A stretch of DNA of 64,000 bases from VRUE01 sp963748075 (GTDB lineage: Bacteria; Actinomycetota; Thermoleophilia; Solirubrobacterales; 70-9), in assembly GCA_963748075.1 (NCBI GenBank), contig CAVVHQ010000029.1, positions 1 through 64,000 of the forward strand, written 5' to 3'. Every line of letters begins with the position of its first letter. Position 1 is the stretch's first letter. The notes beneath the pieces were generated by a model. The model was not told the DNA's origin. It ran no database searches and saw nothing but the letters and a program-made list of their open reading frames with translations. This document shows positions 7,734-16,442 of this stretch, piece after piece. The translations under genes and the position numbers were made by a program.

Positions 7734-7945
7734 GCGCTGTTCAATTATGGCCTAATGACGGCGCCTCTGTGGCCCTGGGCGCCCGGCGGCTCCGTGGAGG
7801 CGACTTCGTGCCGCGGCGCTGGCCCTGCCCTGTGCCCACCCTCGACGCTTGACGCTGGTCTTGCGGCCGGATAGCTTGGCGGGGTTCTCGGAGTAGGAAA
7901 CGTAGCGTCGGCGGCGCTGCGAATAGCCTTGGAGGGGAAGCGGAC

Positions 7946-8725
7946 ATGAAGCAGGACCAGGACGCACCGCCCGTCAGCCGCTGCGAGCGGCGGGGCGCGG
8001 CCCATTCGATTCGGCGGGTTCTGGGCGTGGCGATCGCCGTCGTGGCGATGCCGGCCGCCGCGCAGGCGAACGCCGCGACGGCAACGGACGTCGAACCCGG
8101 CCAGGAAGGACGCTCGTTGTTCAGTGTCGCCGCCCCGCCGTCACGCGCAGGTCAGCCGGGCCGATCAGGTGCGCGACGGTCCTCAAGGCGCCCCCATCGG
8201 AAATCCGCCCACAGGCGAAAGCGATGCCGGAAGGGTTACAAGAAGGTCAAGACCAAACGGGGCCGCGTCGTTTGCAGGCGCAAGCGCAAGCGCCACCCGA
8301 CGCAGCCGGCCCCAGCGCCGGCGCCAACCGCGCCCGCGGCGCCAACGGCACCGCCGGCCTCGGGCAAAGATCTAGGGCAGGAGATTCTGGACGACACGTA
8401 CGAACTGACCGTGAAATTCGGCGAAGAAGCCGTCAACGCGAGCCATGGCAGCTTGCCCTACTGGTACACGTACCTGGTCAACCGAAGCGACTGCGTGCTC
8501 CTCAGCAAAGATACCGGACGCTGTCTGATCTACCTGTGGCAGCGGGATTACGCGGCTGGCTACGGTTACGGCGGCTATGAGGCCAGCGTCTGGCGCGATT
8601 ACTACATCGCGACCCGGGTGGGCGACAGGCTCTACGAACCAAAGATCATCCAAATCGATTTTCTCGATCCCTATGCCTGGGTCTGCAGCGACAATCCAAG
8701 CTACGGAGTCCCGCCCTGCACCTGA
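7946..8725 (+). CDS. Secreted hypothetical protein with basic linker
   Basis: A 259-residue protein starting at ATG behind GGAGGGG. After a charged N-terminal region, residues 24-44 form a hydrophobic stretch ending in AAAQANA, a probable Sec signal peptide. Residues 70-115 are extremely rich in Arg and Lys, and residues 117-138 are a Pro/Ala linker. The C-terminal domain (about 142-259) is Tyr-rich with four cysteines (SDCVLL, GRCLIY, WVCSDN, PPCT) that could form disulfides. I do not recognise the domain. The basic stretch could bind cell-wall polymers; that is a guess. It lies just outside the tRNA-bounded island. Confidence 0.65.
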   Translation: MKQDQDAPPVSRCERRGAAHSIRRVLGVAIAVVAMPAAAQANAATATDVEPGQEGRSLFSVAAPPSRAGQPGRSGARRSSRRPHRKSAHRRKRCRKGYKKVKTKRGRVVCRRKRKRHPTQPAPAPAPTAPAAPTAPPASGKDLGQEILDDTYELTVKFGEEAVNASHGSLPYWYTYLVNRSDCVLLSKDTGRCLIYLWQRDYAAGYGYGGYEASVWRDYYIATRVGDRLYEPKIIQIDFLDPYAWVCSDNPSYGVPPCT

Positions 8726-8818
8726 TATTGGTCGCCCGCCGCCGCCGCAACGGCTGGCGCAGGCATCGAGCTGCAGTCGCGGGGAGGCGGAATTGCGGCG
8801 GGGAGCCGGACTCTGGAT

Positions 8819-9262
8819 TCAGCTCGTGCCGAGCGAGCAGGGCAGCGGGATCGTGCCCCGGTTCGGGCCTTCGCCCGGGGACGAGGGGATCCACTTGTAG
8901 TGGAGCTTGGTGAAGTGGCGCTTGCCGTCCTGCCGGCAGAAGCGGGGCCGCGAGAGGATCAGTTTCATCGCCCCCTTGGCGACCTTGCCGGCGGCGCAGT
9001 TGGGCTTGCAGACCTTTTCTTCGCCGAGGCCCGCGCCGTGCGCCTTCTTCTTGCCCCACTGCGTCCACTGGAGCTTCGTGTCGACCAGCCCGGCGTCGCC
9101 ACAGGTGAGGACGATCGAGCGGGGCTTGAAGGCGGCGCCGGAGCAGTCGGCGGTCACGTAGGTGCGGCTCGCGGGCTTGGCGGCTGCGGCCGCGACGGCG
9201 ACGGCAACGAGCGCAATCGCGAGGACAACCAGGAGAACCCCTCTGCCCGCTCGGCTGCTCAT
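8819..9262 (-). CDS. Small secreted cysteine-containing hypothetical protein
   Basis: A 147-residue protein. Residues 1-29 form a signal peptide or N-terminal anchor (MSSRAGRGVLLVVLAIALVA and an alanine run). The mature part has six cysteines (TADCSG, LTCGD, KVCKPNC, RFCRQ, LPCSL) and conserved-looking aromatic and basic patches (WTQWGKKKAHGAG, HFTKLHYKW). This layout resembles the small extracytoplasmic proteins of unknown function common in high-GC actinobacteria. It starts 12 bases after the stop of the MFS gene, so it is probably co-transcribed with it. No enzymatic motif is seen. Confidence 0.65.
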   Translation of the reverse strand: MSSRAGRGVLLVVLAIALVAVAVAAAAAKPASRTYVTADCSGAAFKPRSIVLTCGDAGLVDTKLQWTQWGKKKAHGAGLGEEKVCKPNCAAGKVAKGAMKLILSRPRFCRQDGKRHFTKLHYKWIPSSPGEGPNRGTIPLPCSLGTS

Positions 9263-9274
9263 TCGCCGCGCATC

Positions 9275-10444
9275 CTAACCGCTTTCGGGGTCGGTCACGG
9301 GTATTCCCGTGCGCCGCAGGTTCGCCAGGGCCGCCAGGGCGACGAAGACGGCGAGGATGCCGAAGCAAAGCTCGCCGTCGCCGTTGTCGAGCGCCTGGCC
9401 GACCAGCGGGATCGCGGCGATCGGCGGGATCAGGGCGGCGAGCGTCATCAGGGCCACCGGCTCCGACGGCGCCTGGGGGTAGAGATCCTGGGCCTCGCTC
9501 AAGGCGGTCGCGTAGGGGATGCCGAACCCGACCGCGATCAACACGGCGCCGGCGAAGGCGACCGCGGCGACCGGATCGAGGGTCAGCGCCGCGGTCCCGA
9601 TCGCCGCCAGGCCGAGCGCTCCGCAGAGGAGCGTGTGCCGGACTCCGCGTTGCTGGAGCCCGGCCCCGAATACGCGCACCGCCGCGGAGAGGCCGAAGAG
9701 CAGGAACGAGATCACGCCGGCCACGGTCTTGGCGACGTCACCTTCGCGGGCCAGGTACTCGATCAGCCAGGCGCTGAGAATCATCGGCACGCCGTAGATC
9801 GAGATGAACAGCAGCGACAGCCGGTAGACGCGGAGGCGCCGCAGGGCGGCGCTCAAGAACCCGGTCTCGCGTTTCTGCACGGCGGGAGCCCCGGCATCCT
9901 TCGGGGTCGCGACGAACGCCGCCGCGCCGAGCGCGGCGCTGATCGCGAACCCGACCCGCCAGTCGACGCCGAGGTCCGAGAGGGCGCTGCCGAGAAGCAG
10001 GGCGAGCGCGATGCCCAGCTGGATCGAGGCGCCGAAGATCCCGAGCAGGCCCACTCCTCCCGCGCTGCGGGCCCACACCGCCCCGTGGGCGTTGATCAGC
10101 GCGAAGGCGAGGCCGGGCAGGATGCGACCGACCGCCAGCCCGGCGAAGTCCGGGGAGACCGCGAAGAGCAGGTTGCCGCCGAGCAGCATCAAGCAGGCGA
10201 GCCTCAGCCCGCGACCCGAGCCGATCCGCTCGCCGAGCTGGGCCGCGCCGAGCAGCCCGATCACGCAGGAGCCGAGGAAGAAGGTTCCCGCCAGCAACCC
10301 CACGACCGCCAGCGAGAGGTCGAAGCGATCGGCGATTTCACTGGCGACCGGCCCGACGTTGCCGGCGTTCCAGGCGCCGCTGAGCCCGAGCAGCGCAACG
10401 GCCACGATCACCCGCGGGGAGGCGGAGCGCAGCGTCGTCGTCAT
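9275..10444 (-). CDS. Major facilitator superfamily transporter
   Basis: A 389-residue membrane protein with about twelve hydrophobic segments, of the MFS class. The first helix region (VIVAVALLGLSGAWNAGNVG) and the segment GERIGSGRGLRL between helices 2 and 3 (the MFS A-loop position) are recognisable. The chosen start MTTTLRSASP overlaps the stop of the RNase HI gene in an ATGA, which fits coupling. Many MFS proteins of this size export drugs or metabolites, but no substrate can be named. It ends 12 bases before the small secreted protein gene. Confidence 0.85.
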   Translation of the reverse strand: MTTTLRSASPRVIVAVALLGLSGAWNAGNVGPVASEIADRFDLSLAVVGLLAGTFFLGSCVIGLLGAAQLGERIGSGRGLRLACLMLLGGNLLFAVSPDFAGLAVGRILPGLAFALINAHGAVWARSAGGVGLLGIFGASIQLGIALALLLGSALSDLGVDWRVGFAISAALGAAAFVATPKDAGAPAVQKRETGFLSAALRRLRVYRLSLLFISIYGVPMILSAWLIEYLAREGDVAKTVAGVISFLLFGLSAAVRVFGAGLQQRGVRHTLLCGALGLAAIGTAALTLDPVAAVAFAGAVLIAVGFGIPYATALSEAQDLYPQAPSEPVALMTLAALIPPIAAIPLVGQALDNGDGELCFGILAVFVALAALANLRRTGIPVTDPESG

Positions 10445-10845
10445 CGATCTCCGTTCAGCGCCTCGTTGACGAGGCGGTCGGCCTCGGTGTTCTGCTCGCG
10501 GCGGACGTGGCGGATCGACCACGCCTCGAACGGCCGCAGCGCCCGCTTCACGGCGGCGTGCAGCTCGCGCAGGGCCGCGTCCTTGACCTTGTACTCGCCC
10601 TTCACCTGACGGACGATCAGCTCCGAATCGCCGATCAGCTCCAGCTCGCTCGCCCCCAGCTCCGCCGCTCGCTCGATGCCGGCCAGGAGCGCCCGGTACT
10701 CGGCGACGTTGTTGGTGGCCTCGCCGATCCGCTCGCCCCGCTCCTCGAGCACGTCCCCCGCCGGGCTCCTCACGACGACCCCGATCGCCGCCGCGCCGGG
10801 GTTGCCCCTGGCGCCGCCGTCGACGTTAACCACCAGCTTCTCCAT
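10441..10845 (-). CDS. Ribonuclease HI family protein
   Basis: A 134-residue RNase HI domain, which cleaves the RNA strand of RNA-DNA hybrids. The four catalytic acids are present: D9 in NVDGGARGNPG, E49 in NNVAEYRALL, D73 in LIGDSELIV and D123 in QNTEADRLVNEAL. The protein lacks the basic protrusion of E. coli RNase HI, as is usual for the short type common in Gram-positive bacteria and often fused to other domains in actinobacteria. It overlaps the MFS gene start by 4 bases. The window also has rnhB, so both RNase H types are present. Confidence 0.9.
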   Translation of the reverse strand: MEKLVVNVDGGARGNPGAAAIGVVVRSPAGDVLEERGERIGEATNNVAEYRALLAGIERAAELGASELELIGDSELIVRQVKGEYKVKDAALRELHAAVKRALRPFEAWSIRHVRREQNTEADRLVNEALNGDR

Positions 10846-10849
10846 CCGC

Positions 10850-11389
10850 TCAGCCGACCGGCTCGCCGTCGGTGGCCTGGCCGGCGCCGAGGGCGAGCCG
10901 GCCGCTCTCCTCGGCGCTCGCGTTCCACTGGCGCGCCGAGCCGTCGAGCTGGTCCAGGTCGTCGCCCTTGTCCATCTGGAAGACGGGGCGCATCTCGTCG
11001 CCGAGGTCGACGCCCCACTGGTACCAGCCCAGCTCCCAGGCGACGGTCACCCGCACCTCGCTGGGCGATCCGGCGGCCGAGCCGATCGACACCCAGGGTC
11101 GTCCGAGCGTCCGCATCAGGCCGGCCACGGTGCGGGCGGCGTCGCTGGAGTTGAAGCGGTCGGCGGCGCGCTCCAGCCGCCCGATCGGCGACTCGGACAC
11201 CTCGGGCGCGGGGCGGCGCCCCACGTTGGCCCCGGGGGCCGCCGGATCGACCCAGCCGAGCCGCTCGGCGCGGTCCCGGCAGAGGTCGCAGACCAGCCTC
11301 GGCCCCTCCTTCGGGCTGATGTAGCTGCGGATCCGCTCGCCAGCCAGGATCGTGCGGCCGCAGACCGCGCAGCTCTCGTCAGGGCTCAC
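10850..11389 (-). CDS. Zinc-ribbon hypothetical protein
   Basis: A 179-residue protein starting at GTG. Two CxxC pairs near the N-terminus (C7/C10 in ESCAVCG and C34/C37 in RLVCDLCRD) look like a structural zinc site. The C-terminal part (about 95-165) has a beta pattern with many tryptophans (VAWELGWYQWGVDLG) but no motif I recognise. It lies 4 bases before the RNase HI gene and about 30 bases after the EF-G2 gene, so it belongs to the same minus-strand run. Its role is unknown; nucleic-acid binding would be compatible with the zinc ribbon. Confidence 0.65.
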   Translation of the reverse strand: MSPDESCAVCGRTILAGERIRSYISPKEGPRLVCDLCRDRAERLGWVDPAAPGANVGRRPAPEVSESPIGRLERAADRFNSSDAARTVAGLMRTLGRPWVSIGSAAGSPSEVRVTVAWELGWYQWGVDLGDEMRPVFQMDKGDDLDQLDGSARQWNASAEESGRLALGAGQATDGEPVG

Positions 11390-11421
11390 TCCGCCAAACT
11401 AGCAGCGCCGCAGGCGGCCGC

Positions 11422-13509
11422 TCAGGCGCCGACCTCGGCCGCGCCGCGAGCCGACGCGACGACCCTCTCGGCCAGCTGCGCCGGCACTTCCTGGTAGCGG
11501 TCGAACTCGACCGTGTAGTCGGCCCGGCCGCCGCTGATCGAGCGCAGGTCGGGCGCGTAGTCCAGCACCTCGGCCATCGGCACCTCCGCCTTCACCTCGG
11601 TCGCCGACCCTTTCGGCTCCATCCCGAGCGGGTGCCCGCGGCGCGAGTTGAGGTCGCCGATCACATCGCCGACCACCTCCTCGGGACAGCTCACCGTGAG
11701 CCGCACGATCGGCTCCAGGAGAACCGGGTCGGCCGCCTCCATCGCCTCCCGGAAGGCCATCGAGCCGGCGAGCTTGAAGGCCATCTCGGAGGAGTCGACG
11801 TCGTGGTGCTTGCCGTCGACCAGTCGCACCCGAACGTCCCTGACCGGGTAGCCGGCGACGGTGCCGCGCCGCATCGCCTCCTCCACCCCCTTCTCCACCG
11901 CCGGGATGAAGCTGCCGGGGATCGCCGCTCCCTTGATCTTGTTGATGAACTCGAGCCCGCTCTCCTCCTCGCCCGGCTCGATCTCGATCTTGCAGTCGGC
12001 AAACTGGCCGCGCCCGCCGGACTGCTTCTTGTAGCGGGCGTGCGCCTCGGCCGGGCGGCGGATCGACTCCCGGTAGGGGACGCGCGGCGGATGCAGCTCG
12101 ATCTCGGCGCCGAAGCGGCGCTTCATCCGATCGACCAGCACCTCGACGTGGATCTGGGTGAGCCCGGCGAGGATCTGCTCGCCCGTCTGGGGGTCGCGGT
12201 GCACGTCGAGGGTCGGGTCCTCCTCGCTCAGCCGCCGCACCGCCGCCGCGGCCTTGTCCTCGTCGCCCTTCGACTTCGGCTCATAGGCGAACGCCATCAC
12301 CGGAGCCGGCAGCTCGAGCGCCGCGAAGCCGATCTCCTCGCGACCCTCGCTGAGGACGTCCCCGGCCTGGGTCTGCTTCAGCTTGGCGACGGCGCCGATC
12401 TCCCCCGCCCCCAGCTCCGCCACCGGCTTCAGCTCCTTGCCGACCGGCCGGCCGAGCTGCCCGATCCGCTCCTTCTCCCCCTGGGTCGAGTTGACCGCCT
12501 GCGAGTCGGAGCGCAGGGTGCCGCGGTAGACGCGGAACAGGTTGATTCGTCCGGCGTAGGGATCGGCGAGGGTCTTGAAGACGTAGGCCAGCAGCGGGCC
12601 GTCCTCGTCGGGCTCGACTTCGACCGGCTCGCCGCCGGCGCCGATCGCCCGCACCGCGCCCCGCATCGCCGGCGAGGGCAGATCCTCGACCAGCGCGCCC
12701 AGCAGCCGGTCAGCGCCGAGGTTGCGTGTCGCGACGCCGCAGGTGACGGGAAAGATCCGCCCCGCGCTGACGCCCTGCTTCAGCACCCCGACGATCTCCG
12801 CGTGGTCGATCTGCTCGCCGTCCAGGTAGCGCTCCATCAGCTCGTCGGAGTTCTCCGCCACCTCGTCCATCAGCCGCTCGCGGTATTCCTCGGCCTGGGC
12901 GCGCAGCTCCTCGGGGATCTCGACCCGCTCGCCGGCGCCGGGCCCGGTGCCCTCGTAGGCGAACGCCTCGAGGTCGATCAGGTCGATCACGCCGCGCACC
13001 TCGTGCTCGGCGCCGATCGGGATCTCGGTGGCGACGACGTGCGGCCCGAAGGCGTCCTTCAGCGAGTCGAGCACGGCGAAGAAGTCGGCCCGCTCGCGGT
13101 CGAGCATGTTGACGAAGACGAGCCGGGCAAGGCCCTCGGCGTCGGCACGGCGCCAGAGCCGCTCGGTCTGCACCTCCACCCCGCTCACCGCGTTGACGAC
13201 GAGAACCGCCGAGTCGGCCACCCGCAGGGCCGCCGCCGCGTCGGCGACGAAGCTCGGCTCCCCCGGGGTGTCGATCAGGTTGATCTCGCGCCCCTCGTAC
13301 TCGAAGCCGGCGACCGAGGCGCCGATCGACATCTGGCGCTCCTGCTCGTCGGGCTCCTGGTCGGAGATCGTCGTGCCGTCGGCGACGCTGCCCAGCCGGC
13401 GGCTCGCCCCCGCCTCGAACAGCATCGCCTCGTGGAGGCTCGTCTTGCCGCAACCGCGGTGTCCGATCAGCGCGACGTTGCGAATCCGGTCGGCGGCCTT
13501 ATGCGACAC
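11422..13509 (-). CDS. Elongation factor G-like GTPase (EF-G2)
   Basis: A 695-residue translational GTPase with the five-domain EF-G layout. G1 is GHRGCGKTS (about residues 16-24) rather than the GHVDHGKT of true EF-G, and G3 is DTPGEPSF. The G4 box reads NMLD where NKxD is usual. Domains II to V follow, with the domain IV start near IRRPAEAHARYKKQSGG. The changed G1 and G4 boxes and the absence of rpsL/rpsG/tufA neighbours show that this is the EF-G2 paralogue known from actinobacteria, whose role in translation is unsettled. The translocating fusA should lie elsewhere. Confidence 0.9.
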   Translation of the reverse strand: MSHKAADRIRNVALIGHRGCGKTSLHEAMLFEAGASRRLGSVADGTTISDQEPDEQERQMSIGASVAGFEYEGREINLIDTPGEPSFVADAAAALRVADSAVLVVNAVSGVEVQTERLWRRADAEGLARLVFVNMLDRERADFFAVLDSLKDAFGPHVVATEIPIGAEHEVRGVIDLIDLEAFAYEGTGPGAGERVEIPEELRAQAEEYRERLMDEVAENSDELMERYLDGEQIDHAEIVGVLKQGVSAGRIFPVTCGVATRNLGADRLLGALVEDLPSPAMRGAVRAIGAGGEPVEVEPDEDGPLLAYVFKTLADPYAGRINLFRVYRGTLRSDSQAVNSTQGEKERIGQLGRPVGKELKPVAELGAGEIGAVAKLKQTQAGDVLSEGREEIGFAALELPAPVMAFAYEPKSKGDEDKAAAAVRRLSEEDPTLDVHRDPQTGEQILAGLTQIHVEVLVDRMKRRFGAEIELHPPRVPYRESIRRPAEAHARYKKQSGGRGQFADCKIEIEPGEEESGLEFINKIKGAAIPGSFIPAVEKGVEEAMRRGTVAGYPVRDVRVRLVDGKHHDVDSSEMAFKLAGSMAFREAMEAADPVLLEPIVRLTVSCPEEVVGDVIGDLNSRRGHPLGMEPKGSATEVKAEVPMAEVLDYAPDLRSISGGRADYTVEFDRYQEVPAQLAERVVASARGAAEVGA

Positions 13510-13518
13510 GCACCGAGA

Positions 13519-14292
13519 CTAAACCTCCTGCAGGGCCGACTTCAACCGCATCACCGCCTTGGTGTGAAGTTGGGAGACGCGCGACTCGGTCACCCCCAGC
13601 ACCTCGCCGATCTCGCGCAGGGTGAGGCTCTCGTAGTAGTAGAGGGCGACGACGAGCTGCTCGCGCTCCGGCAGCGAGGCCACGGCCTCGGTGAGGCGGT
13701 CTTTGATCTCGCTGCTTGCGAGCGATTCCTGCGGGTCGTCGGCGCGGGGGTCGGAGATCGTGTCGAGCAGCGAGACCTGGTCGCCGGAGGAGTCGGAGAT
13801 CGTCCACAGCTCGTCGAGCGCGTAGACGGAGGAGTTGGCGATCTCCAGCAGCGAGCTCTGCAGCTCCTCTTCGCTCAGCTCCAGCTTCGCCGCCAGCTCG
13901 GCCTCGGTCGGCGCCCGTTGCAGTTCGTGTTCGAGCTTCGACTGGGCGCCCTCGATCTCCCGCGCCCGCGAGCGGACCGAGCGCGGCACCCAGTCCAGGG
14001 AGCGCAGCTCGTCGATGATCGCGCCGCGGATCCGGGTCATCGCGAAGGTCTCGAACTTGATCCCGCGCTCGGGCTCGAAGCGCTCGATCGCCCCGATCAG
14101 GCCCATCAGCCCGTAGGAGATCAGGTCGGCGTCGTCGACGTGGGAGGGCAACCCGGCCCCCAGGCGGCCGGCGACGAACTTGACCAGCGGCGAGTAGGCG
14201 ACCACGAGGCGCTCCCGCGCCGCCTCGTCGCCCTCCGTCTTGTAGCGACGCCACAGGTCGCGCAGCTCCACCTCTTTGACGCCGGCTTCCAT
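13519..14292 (-). CDS. WhiG/FliA-family RNA polymerase sigma factor
   Basis: A 257-residue sigma-70 factor of group 3. Region 2 is visible around residues 20-95 (LVKFVAGRLGAGLPSHVDDA then LISYGLMGLIGAIERFEPER and FETFAMTRIRGAIIDELRSL), region 3 near 100-165, and region 4 near 190-250 (LPEREQLVVALYYYESLTL with helix-turn-helix GEVLGVTESRVSQLHTKAV). FliA/WhiG factors drive flagellar or developmental genes. The start MEAGVKEVEL places it 40 bases after the xerD-like gene. No anti-sigma gene is adjacent. Whether it controls motility or differentiation cannot be told here. Confidence 0.9.
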   Translation of the reverse strand: MEAGVKEVELRDLWRRYKTEGDEAARERLVVAYSPLVKFVAGRLGAGLPSHVDDADLISYGLMGLIGAIERFEPERGIKFETFAMTRIRGAIIDELRSLDWVPRSVRSRAREIEGAQSKLEHELQRAPTEAELAAKLELSEEELQSSLLEIANSSVYALDELWTISDSSGDQVSLLDTISDPRADDPQESLASSEIKDRLTEAVASLPEREQLVVALYYYESLTLREIGEVLGVTESRVSQLHTKAVMRLKSALQEV

Positions 14293-14332
14293 TGGGTCGT
14301 CGATTCTACGGTCGCTGAGCCCTAACCGAACG

Positions 14333-15220
14333 TCATGCGCGCGGATGGGTGGTCGCATACGCGTCCCTGAGGCGGCCGGCGTCGACCCGGGTGTAGATCT
14401 GGGTGGTCGAGATCGAGGCGTGGCCGAGCAGCTCCTGGATCGTGCGCAGGTCGGCGCCCCCTTCCAGCAGGTGGGTGGCGAAACTGTGGCGCAGCGAGTG
14501 CGGCGAGACGCCGCCGGCCAGCGCCGCCTCGCGCACCCAGCGCCCCAGGCGGCGGGTGACGTCGGAGCTGGAGAGACGACGCCCGCTCTTGGAGAGGAAG
14601 AGCGCCGGCTCGCGCGGATCGGCGGCGAGCGCCCCCCGGGCCCGCTCCAGGTATCGCCGCAGCGCCCGCTGCGCCGGCTCGCCGACCGGCAGCAGGCGCT
14701 CCTTCGAGCCCTTGCCGATCACGCGCAGCTGCTCGGCGTCAAAGTCGATCGAGTCGCGATCGAGATCGACGATCTCCTCGCAGCGCAGCCCGCACGAGTA
14801 GGCGATCTCGAGCATCGCTCGGTCGCGCAGCTCCAGCGGCGTGCGGGCCGGGATCCGCTCGAGCAGCACCCGCAGCTGCTCGCTGCTCAGGACCTTGGGC
14901 AGCTTCTGCTCCCGCTTCGGGCTGGAGACCAGGTCGGCCGGGTTCTGGCCGAGCCGCTCGCTGCGCACCAGGTAGTCGAAGAGGCCGCGCACCGCGGCCA
15001 GCTTGCGGGCTACCGTCGCCGGCGCCGCGCCCCCGGACGAGAGCCCCGCCCCGTAGCGCCGCACGTCGCGATGGCGGACCTCCCCCGGCTCCAGCCCGCG
15101 CTGCCTCGCCGATTCCACGAACTGGCCGAGGTCTACCCCGTATGCCCTGCGGGTTCGCTCGGCGAGGCTCCGTGCCCTCAGGTCCCGATCGAACGCGACA
15201 AGCGCTTCATCCCAATCCAC
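14333..15220 (-). CDS. xerD: Tyrosine recombinase XerC/XerD
   Basis: A 295-residue site-specific recombinase that resolves chromosome dimers at dif. The N-terminal SAM-like core-binding domain spans about residues 1-90 and the catalytic domain 105-290. Active-site residues are all visible: Arg in SCGLRCEEIVDLDRD, Lys in VIGKGSKERLLPV, His and Arg in SPHSLRHSFATHLLEGG, His in LGHASISTTQIYTRV, and the nucleophilic Tyr in that last motif. Length and the lack of phage neighbours fit a housekeeping Xer rather than an integrase. XerC and XerD cannot be separated with certainty from sequence alone; I lean to XerD. Confidence 0.88.
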   Translation of the reverse strand: MDWDEALVAFDRDLRARSLAERTRRAYGVDLGQFVESARQRGLEPGEVRHRDVRRYGAGLSSGGAAPATVARKLAAVRGLFDYLVRSERLGQNPADLVSSPKREQKLPKVLSSEQLRVLLERIPARTPLELRDRAMLEIAYSCGLRCEEIVDLDRDSIDFDAEQLRVIGKGSKERLLPVGEPAQRALRRYLERARGALAADPREPALFLSKSGRRLSSSDVTRRLGRWVREAALAGGVSPHSLRHSFATHLLEGGADLRTIQELLGHASISTTQIYTRVDAGRLRDAYATTHPRA

Positions 15221-15262
15221 GGGGTGTAGTTCGGCCTTGAGCGGACGCGTCCTGCGGGCGGG

Positions 15263-16300
15263 CTAGCCGATGTAGATCGGCGTGCCGACTTCGACCTGGT
15301 CGTAGAGCTCTTCCACGTCGGGGACCGACATCCGCACGCAGCCGTGCGAGGCGGCGCTGCCCAGCGAGCCGACGTCTTCCGTCCCGTGGATGCCGGCGCC
15401 TTCGAAGATCCCCATCCAGCGCGCCTTCAGGGGGTCGTCGGGGCCGGGCGGGATCACCTGGCCGGCCAGGTCGCCCGCCCAGTCGGAGTTGGGGACGTGC
15501 CAGGAGGGGTTCACTTCCTTGGATTCGATGTGGTACAGCCCTTCCGGGGTTTCCAGCCCTTCCTGGCCGACCGCGACCGTGTAGGTCGTCGCCAGCTTCA
15601 GGTGGCTCCAGAGCCGCAGGGTGTAGTTGGCCCGGTCGAGAGTCAGGTAGCTCGGGTACTCGGAGGAGACTTCGCTCGCCACGACTTCGGGCCTCACCGG
15701 GTGGGTGTGGGCGGCGATCGTGTGGTCGGCGTTCGCGTTGAGCACCGCCGCCTCCAGCTGCCTGGTCAGCTGGTCGTCGCGCAGCTTGCGGCCGTTCTCG
15801 GCCCGCACGACGTGGAGCGTGCTGCCGCTGGCGTCGACCGTGGCGTCCCGGGCTTCGCGGTCGACCGCAGCGGCGACCCTGCGAACGAAGCGGTTGACCG
15901 CCGGCTGGGAGTAGGTGACCTCGGCGGAGACCCGCTTGTCGACTTCCCCGCCGCTCACGTAGCGGACCAGGCGGCCCGGCAGGCCCCCTTCGCGGCTCTT
16001 GGCCAGCGCCTGGTCGACGGCGCTGTCGACGTCGGCGTGGACGTCGAGCGCCTCCCCGGACAGCTCCCAGCTCTCCCCGTCGTAGCCGACCCGGATCGAG
16101 TGGCGCAGCGGCGCCAGCAGCTGCCGGCGGACGGCCCGCTTCGCTTCGGCGGCGTCCATGCCGCCGACCTGGACCCCGCCGATCGTCACGCCGTCGGCGA
16201 TCGTGTCCCTCTGGGAGTTGTCGTAGGCGTAGGCGCCGATCGCCGCGAGGACGAGCACGACCACGCCGGTGACGATTGCGATTTGCGTCTTGCGACCCAT
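15263..16300 (-). CDS. L,D-transpeptidase with peptidoglycan-binding domain
   Basis: A 345-residue membrane-anchored cell-wall enzyme. The start MGRKTQIAIV lies behind AAGAGGG; residues 6-27 are a single N-terminal helix. Residues about 35-215 resemble the PG_binding_4 type domain that often precedes YkuD domains. The C-terminal YkuD catalytic domain (about 225-345) has the signature SHGCVRMS with nucleophile C321 and the upstream histidine in GAGIHGTEDVG. Such enzymes form 3-3 cross-links or attach proteins to peptidoglycan outside the membrane and resist most beta-lactams other than carbapenems. It is divergent from the next gene. Confidence 0.9.
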   Translation of the reverse strand: MGRKTQIAIVTGVVVLVLAAIGAYAYDNSQRDTIADGVTIGGVQVGGMDAAEAKRAVRRQLLAPLRHSIRVGYDGESWELSGEALDVHADVDSAVDQALAKSREGGLPGRLVRYVSGGEVDKRVSAEVTYSQPAVNRFVRRVAAAVDREARDATVDASGSTLHVVRAENGRKLRDDQLTRQLEAAVLNANADHTIAAHTHPVRPEVVASEVSSEYPSYLTLDRANYTLRLWSHLKLATTYTVAVGQEGLETPEGLYHIESKEVNPSWHVPNSDWAGDLAGQVIPPGPDDPLKARWMGIFEGAGIHGTEDVGSLGSAASHGCVRMSVPDVEELYDQVEVGTPIYIG

Positions 16301-16442
16301 CAGCCCTCTTGTGAGCACGCCATCGGTAGATCTGGGATGAACTTGAGGAAAGTTTAGGCATACGGGCTCCTCGGCCCGGCAGGTCGCCTTTCTGCAATCC
16401 CACATGCCGCGGCGGAAAGCTCGCTGCGGATATCTTTCTCCG

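Noticed and set aside
8900..10609. Plus-strand frame of about 570 codons opposite the MFS gene
   Set aside because: The translation lacks hydrophobic or folded segments and mirrors the codons of the transporter on the other strand.
14333..15220. Integrase of the 4.7-7.7 kb island
   Set aside because: It lies 6.6 kb outside the island, has the size and motifs of a housekeeping Xer recombinase, and is embedded among chromosomal genes.
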